Both the position numbers and the translations under genes were made by a program. Source: Symsagittifera roscoffensis (taxonomy: Eukaryota; Xenacoelomorpha; Acoela; Convolutidae). From it: a stretch of 64,000 nucleotides of DNA. Below the pieces are notes generated by a model, which worked only from the letters and a program-made list of their open reading frames with translations, did not search any database and was not told the DNA's origin. Shown piece after piece: positions 21,987 to 32,845 of the stretch. Where the stretch lies: assembly GCF_963678635.1 (NCBI RefSeq), contig NC_087065.1, positions 29,388,252-29,452,251 on the forward strand, in the 5' to 3' direction. Positions within the stretch are counted from its first letter, which is position 1; each line of letters starts with the position of its first letter.

Positions 21987-23643
21987 TTATATTGAATGTC
22001 GGTTTAAAATATGGTGTTTTTGTGAAATAATCTGTGTTTTTTTTTCATTACTTATTATATTATTTATGGATAATTCTTCGTCAAGAATTGTTGATTGGCA
22101 AATATCTAATAGTTGTAATATATTATTAACTCGGTAGGCTGCTTCATTTATACGTGAAATTGTAGCATTTGTTTCACAATATCCTAAAAATCCTAAGGGT
22201 AATGTTTTTTGATATGGTGTATTGTTATACACGTGTAATGAAATAATATCGGACTTCGTATTTTTTAAGTATTTTATGGATGAGATTGTAATTTTGAAAA
22301 ATTTGTGAATGGGTTTAAATTCGAAGTCTGACATAAAAAGTTGTTGTTTATTTTGACGTTTGTTATCCTGGTGAACTTGTTTTATGGAGAAATTATATAT
22401 ATTGCCTGATAGTGGTTTCAGGTATTTCCGTTGTTGATTGTAAATGTGGTAAAATTTTGAGAAGAATGGTGGTTGTTTGTTTAATCTTTGGAAGAATGTT
22501 CGGGCTGTATTTTTTGTTTTTTTTTTGTATTTATCTTTGATATGTATCTTACTATTTAAGATGCTGATCGTTGGTATATATTTAGATATAAATGTTATGC
22601 CAATGATATTGTGCTTAATATCAGTAATATTAAATATTTGTTTAAATGGCTGGTTCAAAATCTTGTTTTGTTTCCATTGTTCTTGTGGGAACAAGGAATA
22701 GTTGGATTTTTCCATAATTTACTAATGTTGATCCTTGTGCTGTTGCTAATTTACTAGATGTTTCGAGAGGTGTTAAATTTGGATGCAATGTTTTGATTTC
22801 ATTCCATGTGGGAATATTAATTATATTTGATTCTGCTCCTGAGTAAATTAAAAAATCAATTTCAAGATCTGGTGGTTGAAATTCTTTGTTTCTTGGACTC
22901 TCTAAGAGAAATGGAATTGTCCAAAGTTTTTCTCTTGGTTGTTCTTTTTGTATATTTTGATAAATATGCTCTGTGTTTGAGCATTGTGTTTCATCTTTTT
23001 TATCAGGTTTAATTACCGTGTTAATTTCGTTTGCTTCTTGTGTAGTTTGTGTATTATTTTTAATGGGTCCAATGTAATAATTATGAAGAAGTTCCAATTG
23101 ATTTTTGTATATATGTGAAGTAAAGGGTTGTTCATATATGATAGGTTCATAGTCGTTTTCGACTGTTATCATATTTACAGAGATGGTATTATCTGTATCA
23201 CTTTCAGTATCTGTTGATTCACAATTAATGTGGTTTAATTGTAATTCGTTACTTCCTGTGTCATCAATACCTGGGGGGTCTGAAGTTGTTTCCTTATTTG
23301 TTTGCGTTACTTCTGTATCGATGTTTAGAATCGGGGTAACGGTTATTTTTCTTATGTGGTGACTGGGAATAGTTTCTGTATCTATTGTTGTAACTTGTCT
23401 TTCGATTTTGTGAATTATTTCGTGATCTGTTTTGATAGTTATCATTTGATCTGTGATAATTCGATCTATTATATGAATTATTCCTTGATCTGTTGTTTGG
23501 ATAAATCTGATTTCGATTGTTAGAATAACTTCTATTTCTACTGTTTGAATAGTTTCTATTTCTGTTGTATGATGAGTTTCGTGATCTATTAGTGGAATAG
23601 TGTCTATTCCTTGGGTTTCAATTGGAACTGGATGCAAAAACAA
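21987..23643 (-). pseudogene. Aspartic protease and linker of the 20-kb element (broken)
   Basis: The open frame 22642-23643 starts with a low-complexity Thr/Ile/Glu region that overlaps the end of gag in the +1 frame. It ends with a retropepsin-like stretch FLIYSGAESNIINIP. The expected catalytic Asp of D-S-G-A is Tyr here (codon TAC at 22842-22844, one change from GAC), so the enzyme would be inactive. A frameshift near 22680 moves the protease C-terminus into the frame at 21987-22715, which shows FNITDIKHNIIGITF, the typical hydrophobic-hydrophobic-G end of retropepsins. A linker of about 170 residues to RT follows. A further frameshift lies at the T-run near 22040. Confidence 0.85.
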
Positions 23644-24992
23644 ATTCTGTTGTGTTTGAATTCGATCGTGAATAGTTATTTTGGTTATTTTGTCTATTCG
23701 ATCGGCTATATCTATTTTGTGAGAAATTTCGTGAATTTCTTCGTTCGGGCGATCTACCTCTATAACTGGAGTTATATGGTGATTGATTTCTTGAATAATT
23801 TGAGTTACATGGAAGTGGTATTCCTGAACTATTATTACTATATATATTTTTATTTGGTAGGTTTTGATCTTTTTTCATATATTGGTAGAATGACTTATTT
23901 GGTTCTTTATGCTTTTGATTGTCTTGTTGTTTTTGTCTACATTCGGCAATACTGTGTCCGTATCTTCGGCAATAAGTACACCATTTCTTTAAAGATGGTT
24001 TGCCTTTAAAGTTTGGGCTCCGTTCGTAGTTGTTTAGTATTTCAGTAATTTTTTCAATCAGGTCTGTGTCTGATTCTTGTATGTTATTTATATGTGTAGT
24101 ATTTGTTTCAATCCGATTAACTGATTGTAGTTTTAGATTTTCTGTTTCTTCGAGTTTTATTGTAATTTCTGCTTTTTCTAGTTTATCTACTGATTTTCCA
24201 AAATCTAAATCTGGTTCTCGAATTGAGAAAGGATGAGATGCTCTCTTTTTTCTAGCTATTTTCCTTAATTGAGGTGTTGAGGTCATCATTAAAATTTCTG
24301 TCATTTTGGTGTTTTTGTAATCATGTGTATTGAGTGAATATGCTTTTCGAATTAGTGTTTCGATTCGAACAGCTTATTGTTTAGTTGTTTCATTTGGTAA
24401 TCTGCGTATTTTGTTGCATAAAACTCTTTGATGCTGTTTGTTTCTTTCAGAATCAAACATTTTTGCAAATTCTTGTGTGAATCTTTTCCAATCTGATTTT
24501 ATTTCTAAGGGTAGTACTGAAAACAATTTTTGGGCTGCGCCATCTAGTGTTGTTTGTATTAACGCTGTGCGTCTATGTATCCAATTTTGATGGAGTGGTG
24601 TATTAATTGGTTCGGGTCCTATATTTAAAATTAAATTTGCTGTTACTGCATTTAAATAATCTTCTAAAGAATTTTCAGGGTCTGTTCCTGTGAATACCAT
24701 TAATAGTTTATTCGATTTTATCGACGATGAGGTATGGATTCATATTCATCTGCAGTGATTCTGCGGCATTTGGCATTTGTGAGAAGTTTGAAAGTTGATT
24801 TTTTGTTATTTCATGTTGCTGAAGATAATGTGGAAGCGGTATTTCATTTTGCATTTGAGTCGGCTGGTAAGAATCCATTGACATTGGGTTTTGTGGTTGT
24901 ATAGATTGAAAAGATTGTGCGTTAAATGGGTTTTGTATATGCATTGGTTGTTGATTCTGCTTATCTGTTGGATTTTGTGGGTAAATTTTCAT
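23618..24992 (-). pseudogene. Gag capsid and nucleocapsid of the 20-kb element (broken)
   Basis: The segment 24374-24700 reads as a retrotransposon gag capsid core: FTGTDPENSLEDYL, then LDGAAQKLFSVLP and W-x-x-F-T-Q-E-F. After an in-frame TAA at 24374-24376 the same frame continues to 23618. It contains one CCHC knuckle CTYCRRYGHSIAEC (CX2CX4HX4C, about 23939-23982), followed by an Asn/Ser/Arg-rich basic tail. The upstream part (24708-24992) is Gln/Asn/Pro-rich and in another frame. Gag stops at 23618, 26 bp inside the pro frame, which lies at +1. Ty3 itself uses +1 shifting, so this overlap may be original rather than decay. Confidence 0.88.
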
Positions 24993-24995
24993 ATT

Positions 24996-26925
24996 TTAGG
25001 ATGGTTGAGATTGTCGCGGTCTCTGTGTGCAATATTCTTTAGTATATGGTGCAAAAATATCTGGTTGATAGTAATCATCATCAGATGATAAGTAATTTGT
25101 GTTATAAGGTGTTTGTTGTTTATTCTTATTTTGTTGAAAAAATGGGTATTTTTCACTATAATCCTGTGGAGGGAGTGGATTATCTGGAAAATTTACTGAA
25201 TTGGTCGATGTATTTGGAAGATTCCAATAATGAGAACATACGTGGTTTAAATTTTGTGTATTTTTTTCGAGGGGCGGGAGGGGGTTGATTTGTTTTTGAT
25301 TGATGTACATAATTATAATTGTGTTCTGCAAAAGTGTTTCTTGTGAACGTTTTCCGTGTTTTTGACAATTTTGTCATTGGTCTATATATCTGATAGTCCA
25401 TATGGGAATATTTTGGAGCAACCGAAGGTTTAACGGTCGATTGTAAGGTTACTTGTGTTAGTGATGTATTTGTATTTTGCGGTGTTGTGAGATTTGGGCG
25501 TATTGGTGAAATACTTTGTTGTGTAGTTGTTGCTGTTGTTTGGACGATTTCTTCATTTATGAAGTGTGATGGTTTTTGAATGTCTTGCTGTGTAAAATTT
25601 CTAGTTCCATTGAGATTTGCATTATGCATGACTTATGAATTTAAGCTGTTATTTCGTGTATCAGGTAAAAATGTATTATAATTTAATGGTGTTGCGTCAA
25701 TCGTTAATGGTATTACTTTTACATAATCTTTGTTAAAAGATATTGTACTTATTGTTTGACTTGAGATGTCCGCTGGAATATTTATAAATGCTGGATGAGA
25801 CTATTCAGGGTCCCAAACGTAATCTGATTGTTCTGCAATGACAGTGTTGTCATTGGTACTTTGGGGTCTACAATTTTTTCTTGCGTGTGCAATTAAATCT
25901 AAATTGTGGGTAAAATAATCTATTATAAACCATGCTAAGATTTTTTGTCAATCATGTTTAGTGTTTTGTGAGACATCATTATTGGTGAAATTTTCACGGA
26001 TTATATTTTAAAATGTTGAAAATGCAGTGACTTCGTTTCTTACTTTTGTATGTTTGGATGTTTGGGTTGGTGATGTGCTTTGAGCTTCTGTTTTTTCTAA
26101 TATAGATATATAACTTTATATTATTGCAAAAACTTCGTTGGTGAATATGGAGTTTGCTCTCTGTGAATTTTGATATTGTATGCTTTTGATATGTTCTGTG
26201 AATATTTTTGAAAATTCTAAATCAATATCGTCTGTTCGGATTACATATTTACCATGAGCTGTTCGTGGTGTGCTGAATTCTATAGTGTAGATTCCCTGTT
26301 GTTGTGTTAGGTTACATATGTCTTTCAAATAATTTTCTATAATTTGTCTTTTGATTTTTATATCCGGAAATTCTGCTTTAAATGGACTGATTCCTGGTTC
26401 AAACAAATTTACGAGTAAGTTTTTACAAAATCGTGTTTGTCCTCTATCATTGAGTGAATCTATAAGAAAAGGAAAAACTGTTTCTTCAGCTGGACTTTCG
26501 ACACTTTGAGTGTGGCTCACTTTTTCGTTTGATGACTATTAATATATATAATTATCAATATGTCTAATTGATTGATTCCAATTATGTAGGTGAACTGGTT
26601 TGTGTTTGTATTGCTTTTTTATTCCTCTTTTTCCTCTTTTTGATGAGTTTGAAGTTGTTTCTGAATCGGAAAAACATAATTGATCATGGGTGGGGCAATT
26701 TTTATTTATTGATTCTTTTAATTTGTATAGTTCTATTTTTGAAAATGTTTTTTGTGTTATTTGTCTTTGTTTGCTTATAATTTTTCTTTTTATTGTTTGT
26801 CGTTTTGTTCGAATGTATCCAACTGTTTGTGTATGTGGGGTTATTACAAGATCGTATTTTTGGTTGTCTATTTCACAATTGTGTAAAACGATTGTTTGTT
26901 TATTTCCTAAATTTTTGAATGACAT
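24996..26925 (-). pseudogene. Gag N-terminal region of the 20-kb element, seven in-frame stops
   Basis: The first ATG after the leader is at 26925 (MSFKNLGNKQ). From there one frame can be read without any shift to 25180, about 580 codons. It is interrupted by TAA-TAG at 26536-26541, TAA at 26116, TAA at 26008, TGA at 25948, TAG at 25801 and TAA at 25633. Near 25300 the reading moves to another frame (to 24996), ending in a further TAA. The composition (Gln, Asn, Thr, Ile) is that of the rest of gag. No matrix family is recognised. This segment is long for a gypsy gag and could include an extra N-terminal domain. Confidence 0.7.
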
Positions 26926-28140
26926 AAGGTTTAGGATGAGGGATGCAAGAAGTTATTAGTGATTTTTATTTTCCTAGACTGTTAGTCCTTTTTTGGTTAG
27001 CTTAACCTGGGTCTTTTTGTTCAGGGTTGGAGAGAAAAGTATATCGATTCCGGAGAATGATTTTACATTCTCGTGGCTAGTCTAAGTTAAGGTGTTAATT
27101 TACTTAATCTTACTTAGGGGTAGTGATTGTGTTCAAGGGTTGGATAATAGTAAATCGATCCACAAGGTTCAGGTATAATTAGAGCGCAAGTAGTTCGTTA
27201 GATACTATTTTAAACTTACTAATTCTACAATCTATCCTGGGTCTGGTAAGAGGAGGGTTCAAGTGAAGGATGAATAACCGAAGTTCTTCACTGTTTAGCC
27301 TAATTTGAATGGCCAGTGTTATTAAAAATTTCTATTAGTCCTGGGTCTTTTGAAAAGGTTGGATAGTGAATCGACGTTTGAGGTCGTTAGACACTTGATA
27401 AGTGGGTGGGGGAGAACAAAATTGTTCTTTTTGATCCAAGGATAAGCCTTGTCGATCAGAATTTAAAATTGATAAAATAGAAAATTTATTTACATCCAAG
27501 GAAAGCCTTGATGATCTGGTTTAAGATTAAATAAAGTTAAGTTTAAAATGATTTAAATTTATTTGTTAAAAGGTTTTAGTTTTTAATGATGTTAGATGGC
27601 TTACGATTGCTGTTATGTTTAGGTGAAGAAGCTGGAAGAACAGGATGATTTATATTTACTAACAGTTTATTGTCATGCTACTAATTTTTATTTTTGTTTT
27701 CAATAAATATTTTTCAAATATGTTTTATATAATACTGCAGAAGTTGAGAGAACGATTTGAGATCTTTTTATCAATCGTTATTGTACAATAGTAATTTTGT
27801 TTAGCGCCTGAAATAATCATTGAAGGTTTGCTTCAAGGGTTTTATGTTTGCAAACGAAAATTTAAATTCATTGCTAATAAGATTATAAATATAAAAGTTT
27901 GTGACGGCTTTTGCCGTACAACCATGAAAATAAAGGGTAAGTTTCTACGTAGTCGTATGTCGTCTCTTGTCCGAGGTCTCTTTCCAATACCTGGTAGTTC
28001 TCGTATTGTGCGGAAAGCGGCTCTGATCTATTGAGTCGTAGAGACATTTCAATAAGTTATTGTCGTGTAACATTTTGAAAATGTTTTGTCTATTTTCTAA
28101 TCTATATTTGGTTAATTCTAAGCTATTAAGGTCTTATTCG
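26926..28140 (-). other. Untranslated leader of the 20-kb element
   Basis: About 1.2 kb between the primer-binding site and the first gag ATG, with no open frame of note. The word CCTGGGTCT occurs three times on the plus strand (27007, 27238, 27344), each followed by GG and A/G-rich sequence and a nearby ATCGAT or ATCGAC. This makes a loose internal repeat. Packaging and dimer signals normally lie here, but I cannot identify one. Confidence 0.5.
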
Positions 28141-28158
28141 AGATTTATGGTCGCACCA
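28141..28158 (-). promoter_or_regulatory. Primer-binding site
   Basis: Two bases inside the 5' LTR the minus strand reads TGGTGCGACCATAAATCT. TGG pairs with the universal CCA end of a tRNA, and the spacing of 0-3 nt from the LTR is typical. I could not match the 18-mer to a specific tRNA from memory. Confidence 0.75.
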
Positions 28159-28160
28159 GA

Positions 28161-28569
28161 TGAGTTGGGTACTTGAGGTTAACTCATAGAGTAATTTCGG
28201 ATAGGGTACACCGTCTGCTCGTCACGCTATCTTATTTTCGGCCGGATAGATTCGTGCAACTTCTTAGTCTAATACCGACCCTAATCTTACTCTTATATCT
28301 ACTAGTCTCAGAGTGTTTAACTAGTCTCTGCTAGGCTCAATAGATCTAGAGTATACTGGCTTATTGCGACTGCTGAAGTTCTCTTGGAGAGGTAACTAAT
28401 TTCTAAGTTAAGTTCAAATCTCTCTGGTGCTGAAATTACAAGTAATTTCAGCATTTACAAATAAGTGGGTTGTTAGTTGGAAGGATTATGATTGGTTAAT
28501 ATTAAATATTTTACCGTGGTAAAATATCTAATTTATCCAATAATAAAATGTAGTTTAGATCAGGTTCCA
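28161..28569 (-). repeat. 5' LTR of the 20-kb element
   Basis: 409 bp, matching 8193-8601 end to end with about 14 substitutions and no gaps. Most differences are transitions. It carries the same two hairpins (28427-28454 and 28506-28527). Transcription of the element would start inside it and run to lower coordinates. Confidence 0.95.
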
Positions 28570-28573
28570 GAAT
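28570..28573. repeat. Target site duplication GAAT (right copy)
   Basis: Matches 8189-8192 and directly follows the terminal TTCCA of the LTR. Confidence 0.75.
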
Positions 28574-30954
28574 TCATGAATTTCCGTCGCATGAATTTCC
28601 ATCCACGGGCAATAGCACAGGTTTTTGAGACGACGGTTGAAATTTAAAAAAAAATTCGAACTATTTTCGAGAAAGTTTCTTTGGTAAGGTCACATGAATT
28701 AGTTTAAAAAAATGAGACTTCAGTGTCTTTCGATCTGAGAATTCAGTGTCTTTCGTAAGCTTTGTGTAAACTTTGTGTCATTAGTATGAAGTTCAGTCCA
28801 GTTTGACTCTAAACTTTTAAATTTTTATTTGCAATCTGAATCAAGAATGAAAAGGTTTTCATAAGATACAACACTTGACTACCTATGAGGTAGTCAAAAT
28901 TGGGCGGAAAATTAATTCTATTTCATGACTCCGTGCAGAGTCTTAACCATTTTAACGAGTTTTAACAATGGTTAAGACTCCGTGCAGAGTCTTCACCATT
29001 TTTACGAGTTTTAACAAGCCTAATTTTAAGTTGAGCAGTCAGACGCCCAGGGCAAATAAAAAGTTTTACTCGCTCGAAAAATTTCGCTTTGCAGTTTACA
29101 GCGAATCCAAATTTGGATCTAGCTATGCATTATAGCCAGCACAATACACTAGCATGTGCGCGACATTGTCAAATGTTTTTACCGTTGGATATTTGCTTCG
29201 ATGGAGTCTTTGTTTTTAGCTTTGGATCGAAGTATGCTGAGCATTTCGAGTTTAATGCTTTGGGAGCCTAAATTACAAGGAGACCGGTAAATTTAAACCG
29301 AATTTCCATCAGATATTTTTGTTTTTTGGCCAATGAATTTTTGAGAATAACCATTGCGAAAGACTCAAAACTGAGATTTTCAATTAGTGTTTAACATTTA
29401 AATATGAGATTTTAAATTAGTGTTTAACATTTAAATAAAACTAAAAAATATACACTTAAGAAAGAGAACTTGTTGTTCCGACTTTCGATACGAAAGTAAC
29501 GACATATTTGTGCTCGGGGTGGGTTTTTTTTCTTCAGACAAATTTCGACTTTTTAACTAGCCATTTTTGACGAAATTTTTTAACATCATTCGAAAGGTAT
29601 TGTTGTCCTGAGCTCAAATTTGAAAAGATATTTCACCTGTGTTCCTTTTTGGTAAAGTTACGGGGGTTTAAAGATTGCCATTTTGGGACAATTAACGCGC
29701 GATATTTCGCGCTATTAACGCGTAAGCGGAGAGTTAATCCGTCTTAGAAATCGTTCCAAATTGGTTAAAAGAAGCTTATTTGCCATACTTGGTTTGTTAC
29801 AAGGAGCGAAATCTATCCTTTTGTACTTTGTATGGCGTGTGGGGGGATGATTTTCGTAAAAAATTTCAAATTTTAGAAATTTTTTTTTTGATTTTGTTTT
29901 ATTTCATTGAATTTTTAAATGTTATTACTGCTCCATAAACCTTAAAAGGCAGTCGGAACATTCAGGGCTTCCGGAGATTCAACAAAGCGTTTAATAAACC
30001 TGAAAAGAAAAATTGGTTTCGGCTTTTCGGGGTTGGGTCATTTTTCGGTTTTTACAAGCATTATTGAGATTCTAGTAATTTCGATAAATACACTTTCCCT
30101 ATAGTTAGCGTTCTAGTAGACTTTCTTTTGTTTTCAAGGGTAGTAATTTTCGCGTCTTTTATAATTCTAATAAATCTAATAATTTCAAAAGAAGAGTTTA
30201 TTTTAATTCTATAATTTTTGATATTTTCGTTTTTTGACACGTACTGTTGCAATTTGGGCTGTCATGACATTTTGAGCGTGCGGCAATTTACTATAGCCAT
30301 AAATGATTAGAAAATTTCATTTCAAATATGAGATTTTTGGCTTCAATGTTACTGGATTTTGAGGAGTGCGTTACTATTGACTGCTTTCTTCTTTTATTAG
30401 CGATTATATTAGCGATCAAAAAATAAAGACATTTGCTATTTTTGTCAGATGAGGAACTGGGACTTCTGCAAGTGGGCGTTTTTCAGCAGCAAACTTTTTA
30501 GTCGACAAGATTAATTCTCAAAAGTTGTGCTGTATTGAGGACATTTGAACGTTTTCGCTCTAATATTAAGATTAATCAGCCAACAACTAAAATCGTAAAA
30601 AGTATTAACCAGAAGGTCAAAGGGAAAAATCTCCCCCCTAAATCAATTTAGGGGGGAGAAAGTTCATTTGGTTAAAAGTAATATTTTTCAGCCAATCAGA
30701 TTTGAGCATAGTGCATGCAGGCCTTACGTCTTGAATTTGCCATTTAATTTTAGGAAAGAGATTGTTCGCATTGCCCAACCGGAAACCTAGGATCCTTTCT
30801 TTTAAGAAGAATTATATTTCTTCGAAGATAAAAAAATTTGAAAAAAAGATAGCTTGACAAAAAATTAGCTTGCAATGAATATCATAAAAATTGGACTTAT
30901 ATTAACTCATTGTTTAACAGAATATATTGGGCAAAATTGATAATTTCTTGAGTT
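28574..30954. other. Intergenic, small repeats only
   Basis: No gene is recognised. Contents: a 49-bp tandem duplication (28929-29027, word ccgtgcagagtctt at 28931 and 28980); a 250-bp segment at 29490-29740 that is an inverted, diverged match of 41250-41500; and a perfect inverted repeat at about 30629-30660 (tctccccccta/taggggggaga). A plus-strand frame at 29089-29271 has no supporting features. Confidence 0.5.
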
Positions 30955-31161
30955 CTATAAGTCTAGCGCACTTTTTGCCAAGGCTACCATAACGTCAGTT
31001 TTGGCAGTCAATTGTGATAATTGAATCTGGGTCACTTTACAACAGTCCGAATGAGTGTCTCTAACATGCACACTCCCAGTCCAGGTTGAAAGCATTGCGT
31101 CCAAATTCGCATCACAGAGTGGCTCCCTAATTCCACGCACTTGAGTGACTCTTCGGCCATC
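30955..31161 (-). CDS. Candidate terminal exon of an unknown gene
   Basis: A frame of 68 codons plus a TAG stop (30955-30957). It starts directly after a good acceptor (TTATTTCCAG at 31162-31171) and reads DGRRVTQVRGIREPLCD at its beginning. It is GC-richer than its surroundings and has balanced amino-acid use, unlike the repeat-derived frames. It joins in phase 0 to the exon at 31383-31763. I recognise no domain. Alternatives are an internal exon with a donor I have missed, or a chance frame. Confidence 0.5.
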   Translation of the reverse strand, partial: DGRRVTQVRGIREPLCDANLDAMLSTWTGSVHVRDTHSDCCKVTQIQLSQLTAKTDVMVALAKSALDL

Positions 31162-31382
31162 CTGGAAATAATATCAGTTAACAAACTTTTGAATATATAA
31201 AATAAGAATATTATTGAAACTTTTTAAGCTGAAACTTTCTTCCTGAAATAATACTGAAGCAAACCAACAAACACGAAAACGAACCGTAAGCTTTTCGTGA
31301 AAATGAGGGCAATTTAAGCAGCCTCTGTTTTTTGTAAAAGTAATACATAATACAATGTTGAATAACTGACATATATGGTAAC

Positions 31383-31763
31383 CTGTTGAGAGCCGTTTGC
31401 GGTTCTAGAAAAATGTTCTTCTTTAGTCTCCAAGTCTTCCTGCAATTCTGCAGCGAGTGAGTTAATGTTCTGAGATATGCTGCAGATAGCGTCCATGTCG
31501 TCCATTCGATTATCCCTTTCAGAGGTATATTTACCAGTTTGACTACTACTTGCCACGGCTGATGACACTATCTGCTGTGCTTTTCGAAGGAACTCTTTCG
31601 CTGACAATACCGCGTGCAAGCTTTCCTTGGAACAAACGGTGGTCTTCATATCCAGACATACTTTATACAGCGATTTCATCTTCGGTAAAATATCGTCAGG
31701 ACTTGTGCCTTCTGAATCCTGGGCTGCCCGACGAACGCTTGCATCACAACTGAATTCATTAAC
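31383..31763 (-). CDS. Candidate internal exon of the same unknown gene
   Basis: A frame of 127 codons between an acceptor (TTGATCAG at 31764-31771) and a CAG|GTTACC donor at 31382-31381. Both ends are phase 0. The residues are Ser-, Glu- and Lys-rich with heptad-like stretches (SLAAELQEDLETKEEHF), which suggests helix or coiled coil. It probably splices to 30955-31161 across a 221-bp intron. The nearest upstream candidates on the same strand are the USP-like exon near 39.1 kb and the exon at 41.6 kb. Whether they form one gene is inference. Confidence 0.5.
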
Positions 31764-32179
31764 CTGATCAAGAAAATATAAGCTTTTTCAGGAAACCTTG
31801 GCATTTGGTTATAATTTATAATTATTCGAACCGGTTATCAGAAAAACAAATCTCATTAAAAATTCGATAATCATGTTTGAGAGATAACAATCATAAAATG
31901 GTCCAAACTCCATTTAATAATTTGAACCGAAAGCCATGCACTGCGTAATGAGCAGCATATTTATCCACCGGAGGTTGTACGCTACTTTAGACACACATAC
32001 AACATTTATCCATATTATTCTCAGGCGAACGCTTCAAAATCATCTCAGACAAGGAAACTACATGACAATGTCATTCTATAAATCTAACCGGGTGTGAGGG
32101 GGGTATAATTCACAAGTAAATTGATCAAGAAAGTTGAAAGAGCATTGAAAAACTCACCGAAAAATTGTTTGCAATAAGT
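31764..32179 (-). other. Presumed intron sequence, nothing recognised
   Basis: AT-rich with no open frame. It lies upstream of the candidate exon and before the first foldback-family repeat. Confidence 0.4.
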
Positions 32180-32845
32180 TACTTCAATCCAGTTACAATA
32201 TAAGTTACAACGGTACAGCAGAAAGACATTATAACTTTGGTGCTTTTTTTAGGCTCAGATAAAGGCAGGCAATCAACCGTCAAGGCTGAGAAAAAGTGGT
32301 TTGGTGAAAAAAACCACAGATGAACATAGAAGATAACAAAGGCGGATTTAGGAGGACGCCCCCTTAGGGATTCGACCTCTTCGCCAACTAAAAGGTGCCC
32401 CCTTTGGTATTTTTTTATGCATCCATTTTAGGCTCACCAACCCTAAAATGTTCTAAGGGCACCTTCGGCGCCAGTATACTAATTTCAAGGGGAGCGCGCG
32501 CCCGAAAAACGCTTTTTTTAAAAAACAAAATTGGGTCTTTATAGTGTTCTGTGAGTGCTCAGAAAATCAAGTTAGTCGACCTAAAAAAGGTCAACAAAAT
32601 TTACAATTTTTTTAAAAACGCCCCCTCGAGAAAATTCTAGACCCGCCCCTGACCTATCTGTTTTGTTCTGATTACTTGCGTTCATTGACTCTCTTTCAAC
32701 TGTCTGTTGGCTGTTATTGGTATGCAAAGATTTAAAAGGATGCAGTCTTCAAATAAGCAAAAAAGCAGGAGACTTTTATGCTAGCGTCATCAAATATATA
32801 TATATTTACAATTGATAACGCTAGCATTAGAGTCTCTATGGAAAC
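32180..32845 (+). repeat. Foldback-family interspersed repeat, copy A
   Basis: Matches 35241-35760 in the same orientation and the reverse complement of 35770-36430. Landmarks are CGCCCCCTTAGGG, GGCGCCAGTATACTA, GAGCGCGCGCC, CGCCCCCTCGAGAAAATTC and CCCGCCCCTGACC. It ends in a small palindrome atgctagcgtcatcaa...gataacgctagcat (32779-32826). It is non-coding. Diverged members are at 52680-52810 and 62470-62790. Confidence 0.85.

Larger units (their letters stand above)
8193..28569 (-). mobile_element. 20.4-kb Ty3/gypsy-type LTR retrotransposon with env-like and accessory ORFs
   Basis: Two direct 409-bp terminal repeats (8193-8601 and 28161-28569) bound an internal region whose coding strand is minus. 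In sense order it holds: PBS; 1.2-kb leader; gag with CCHC knuckle; protease; RT with YLDD; RNase H; integrase with HHCC, DDE and GPY/F; an 850-bp gap; a small membrane ORF; a long glycoprotein-like region; an S/T/P-rich segment plus an unknown ORF in tandem duplicate; and a 1.4-kb 3' segment. The domain order (RT before integrase) is Ty3/gypsy. About 14 differences between the LTRs (about 3.4 percent by eye) and many broken frames show an inactive insertion. At about 20 kb it is roughly three times the usual gypsy length. The sense strand is visibly rich in A and C throughout. Confidence 0.95.

Noticed and set aside
23611-24009. Plus-strand hydrophobic frames over gag-pol (for example 23611-24009)
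   Set aside because: They are antisense shadows of the A/C-rich coding strand and consist mostly of Phe, Tyr, Leu and Val.
18000-27000. TAA/TAG in gag and pol read as glutamine (alternative genetic code)
   Set aside because: Several stops follow CAA and would read naturally as Gln, but TGA also occurs in frame at Trp positions. Frameshifts and the broken duplicate copy show ordinary decay, and host genes here use standard codons.
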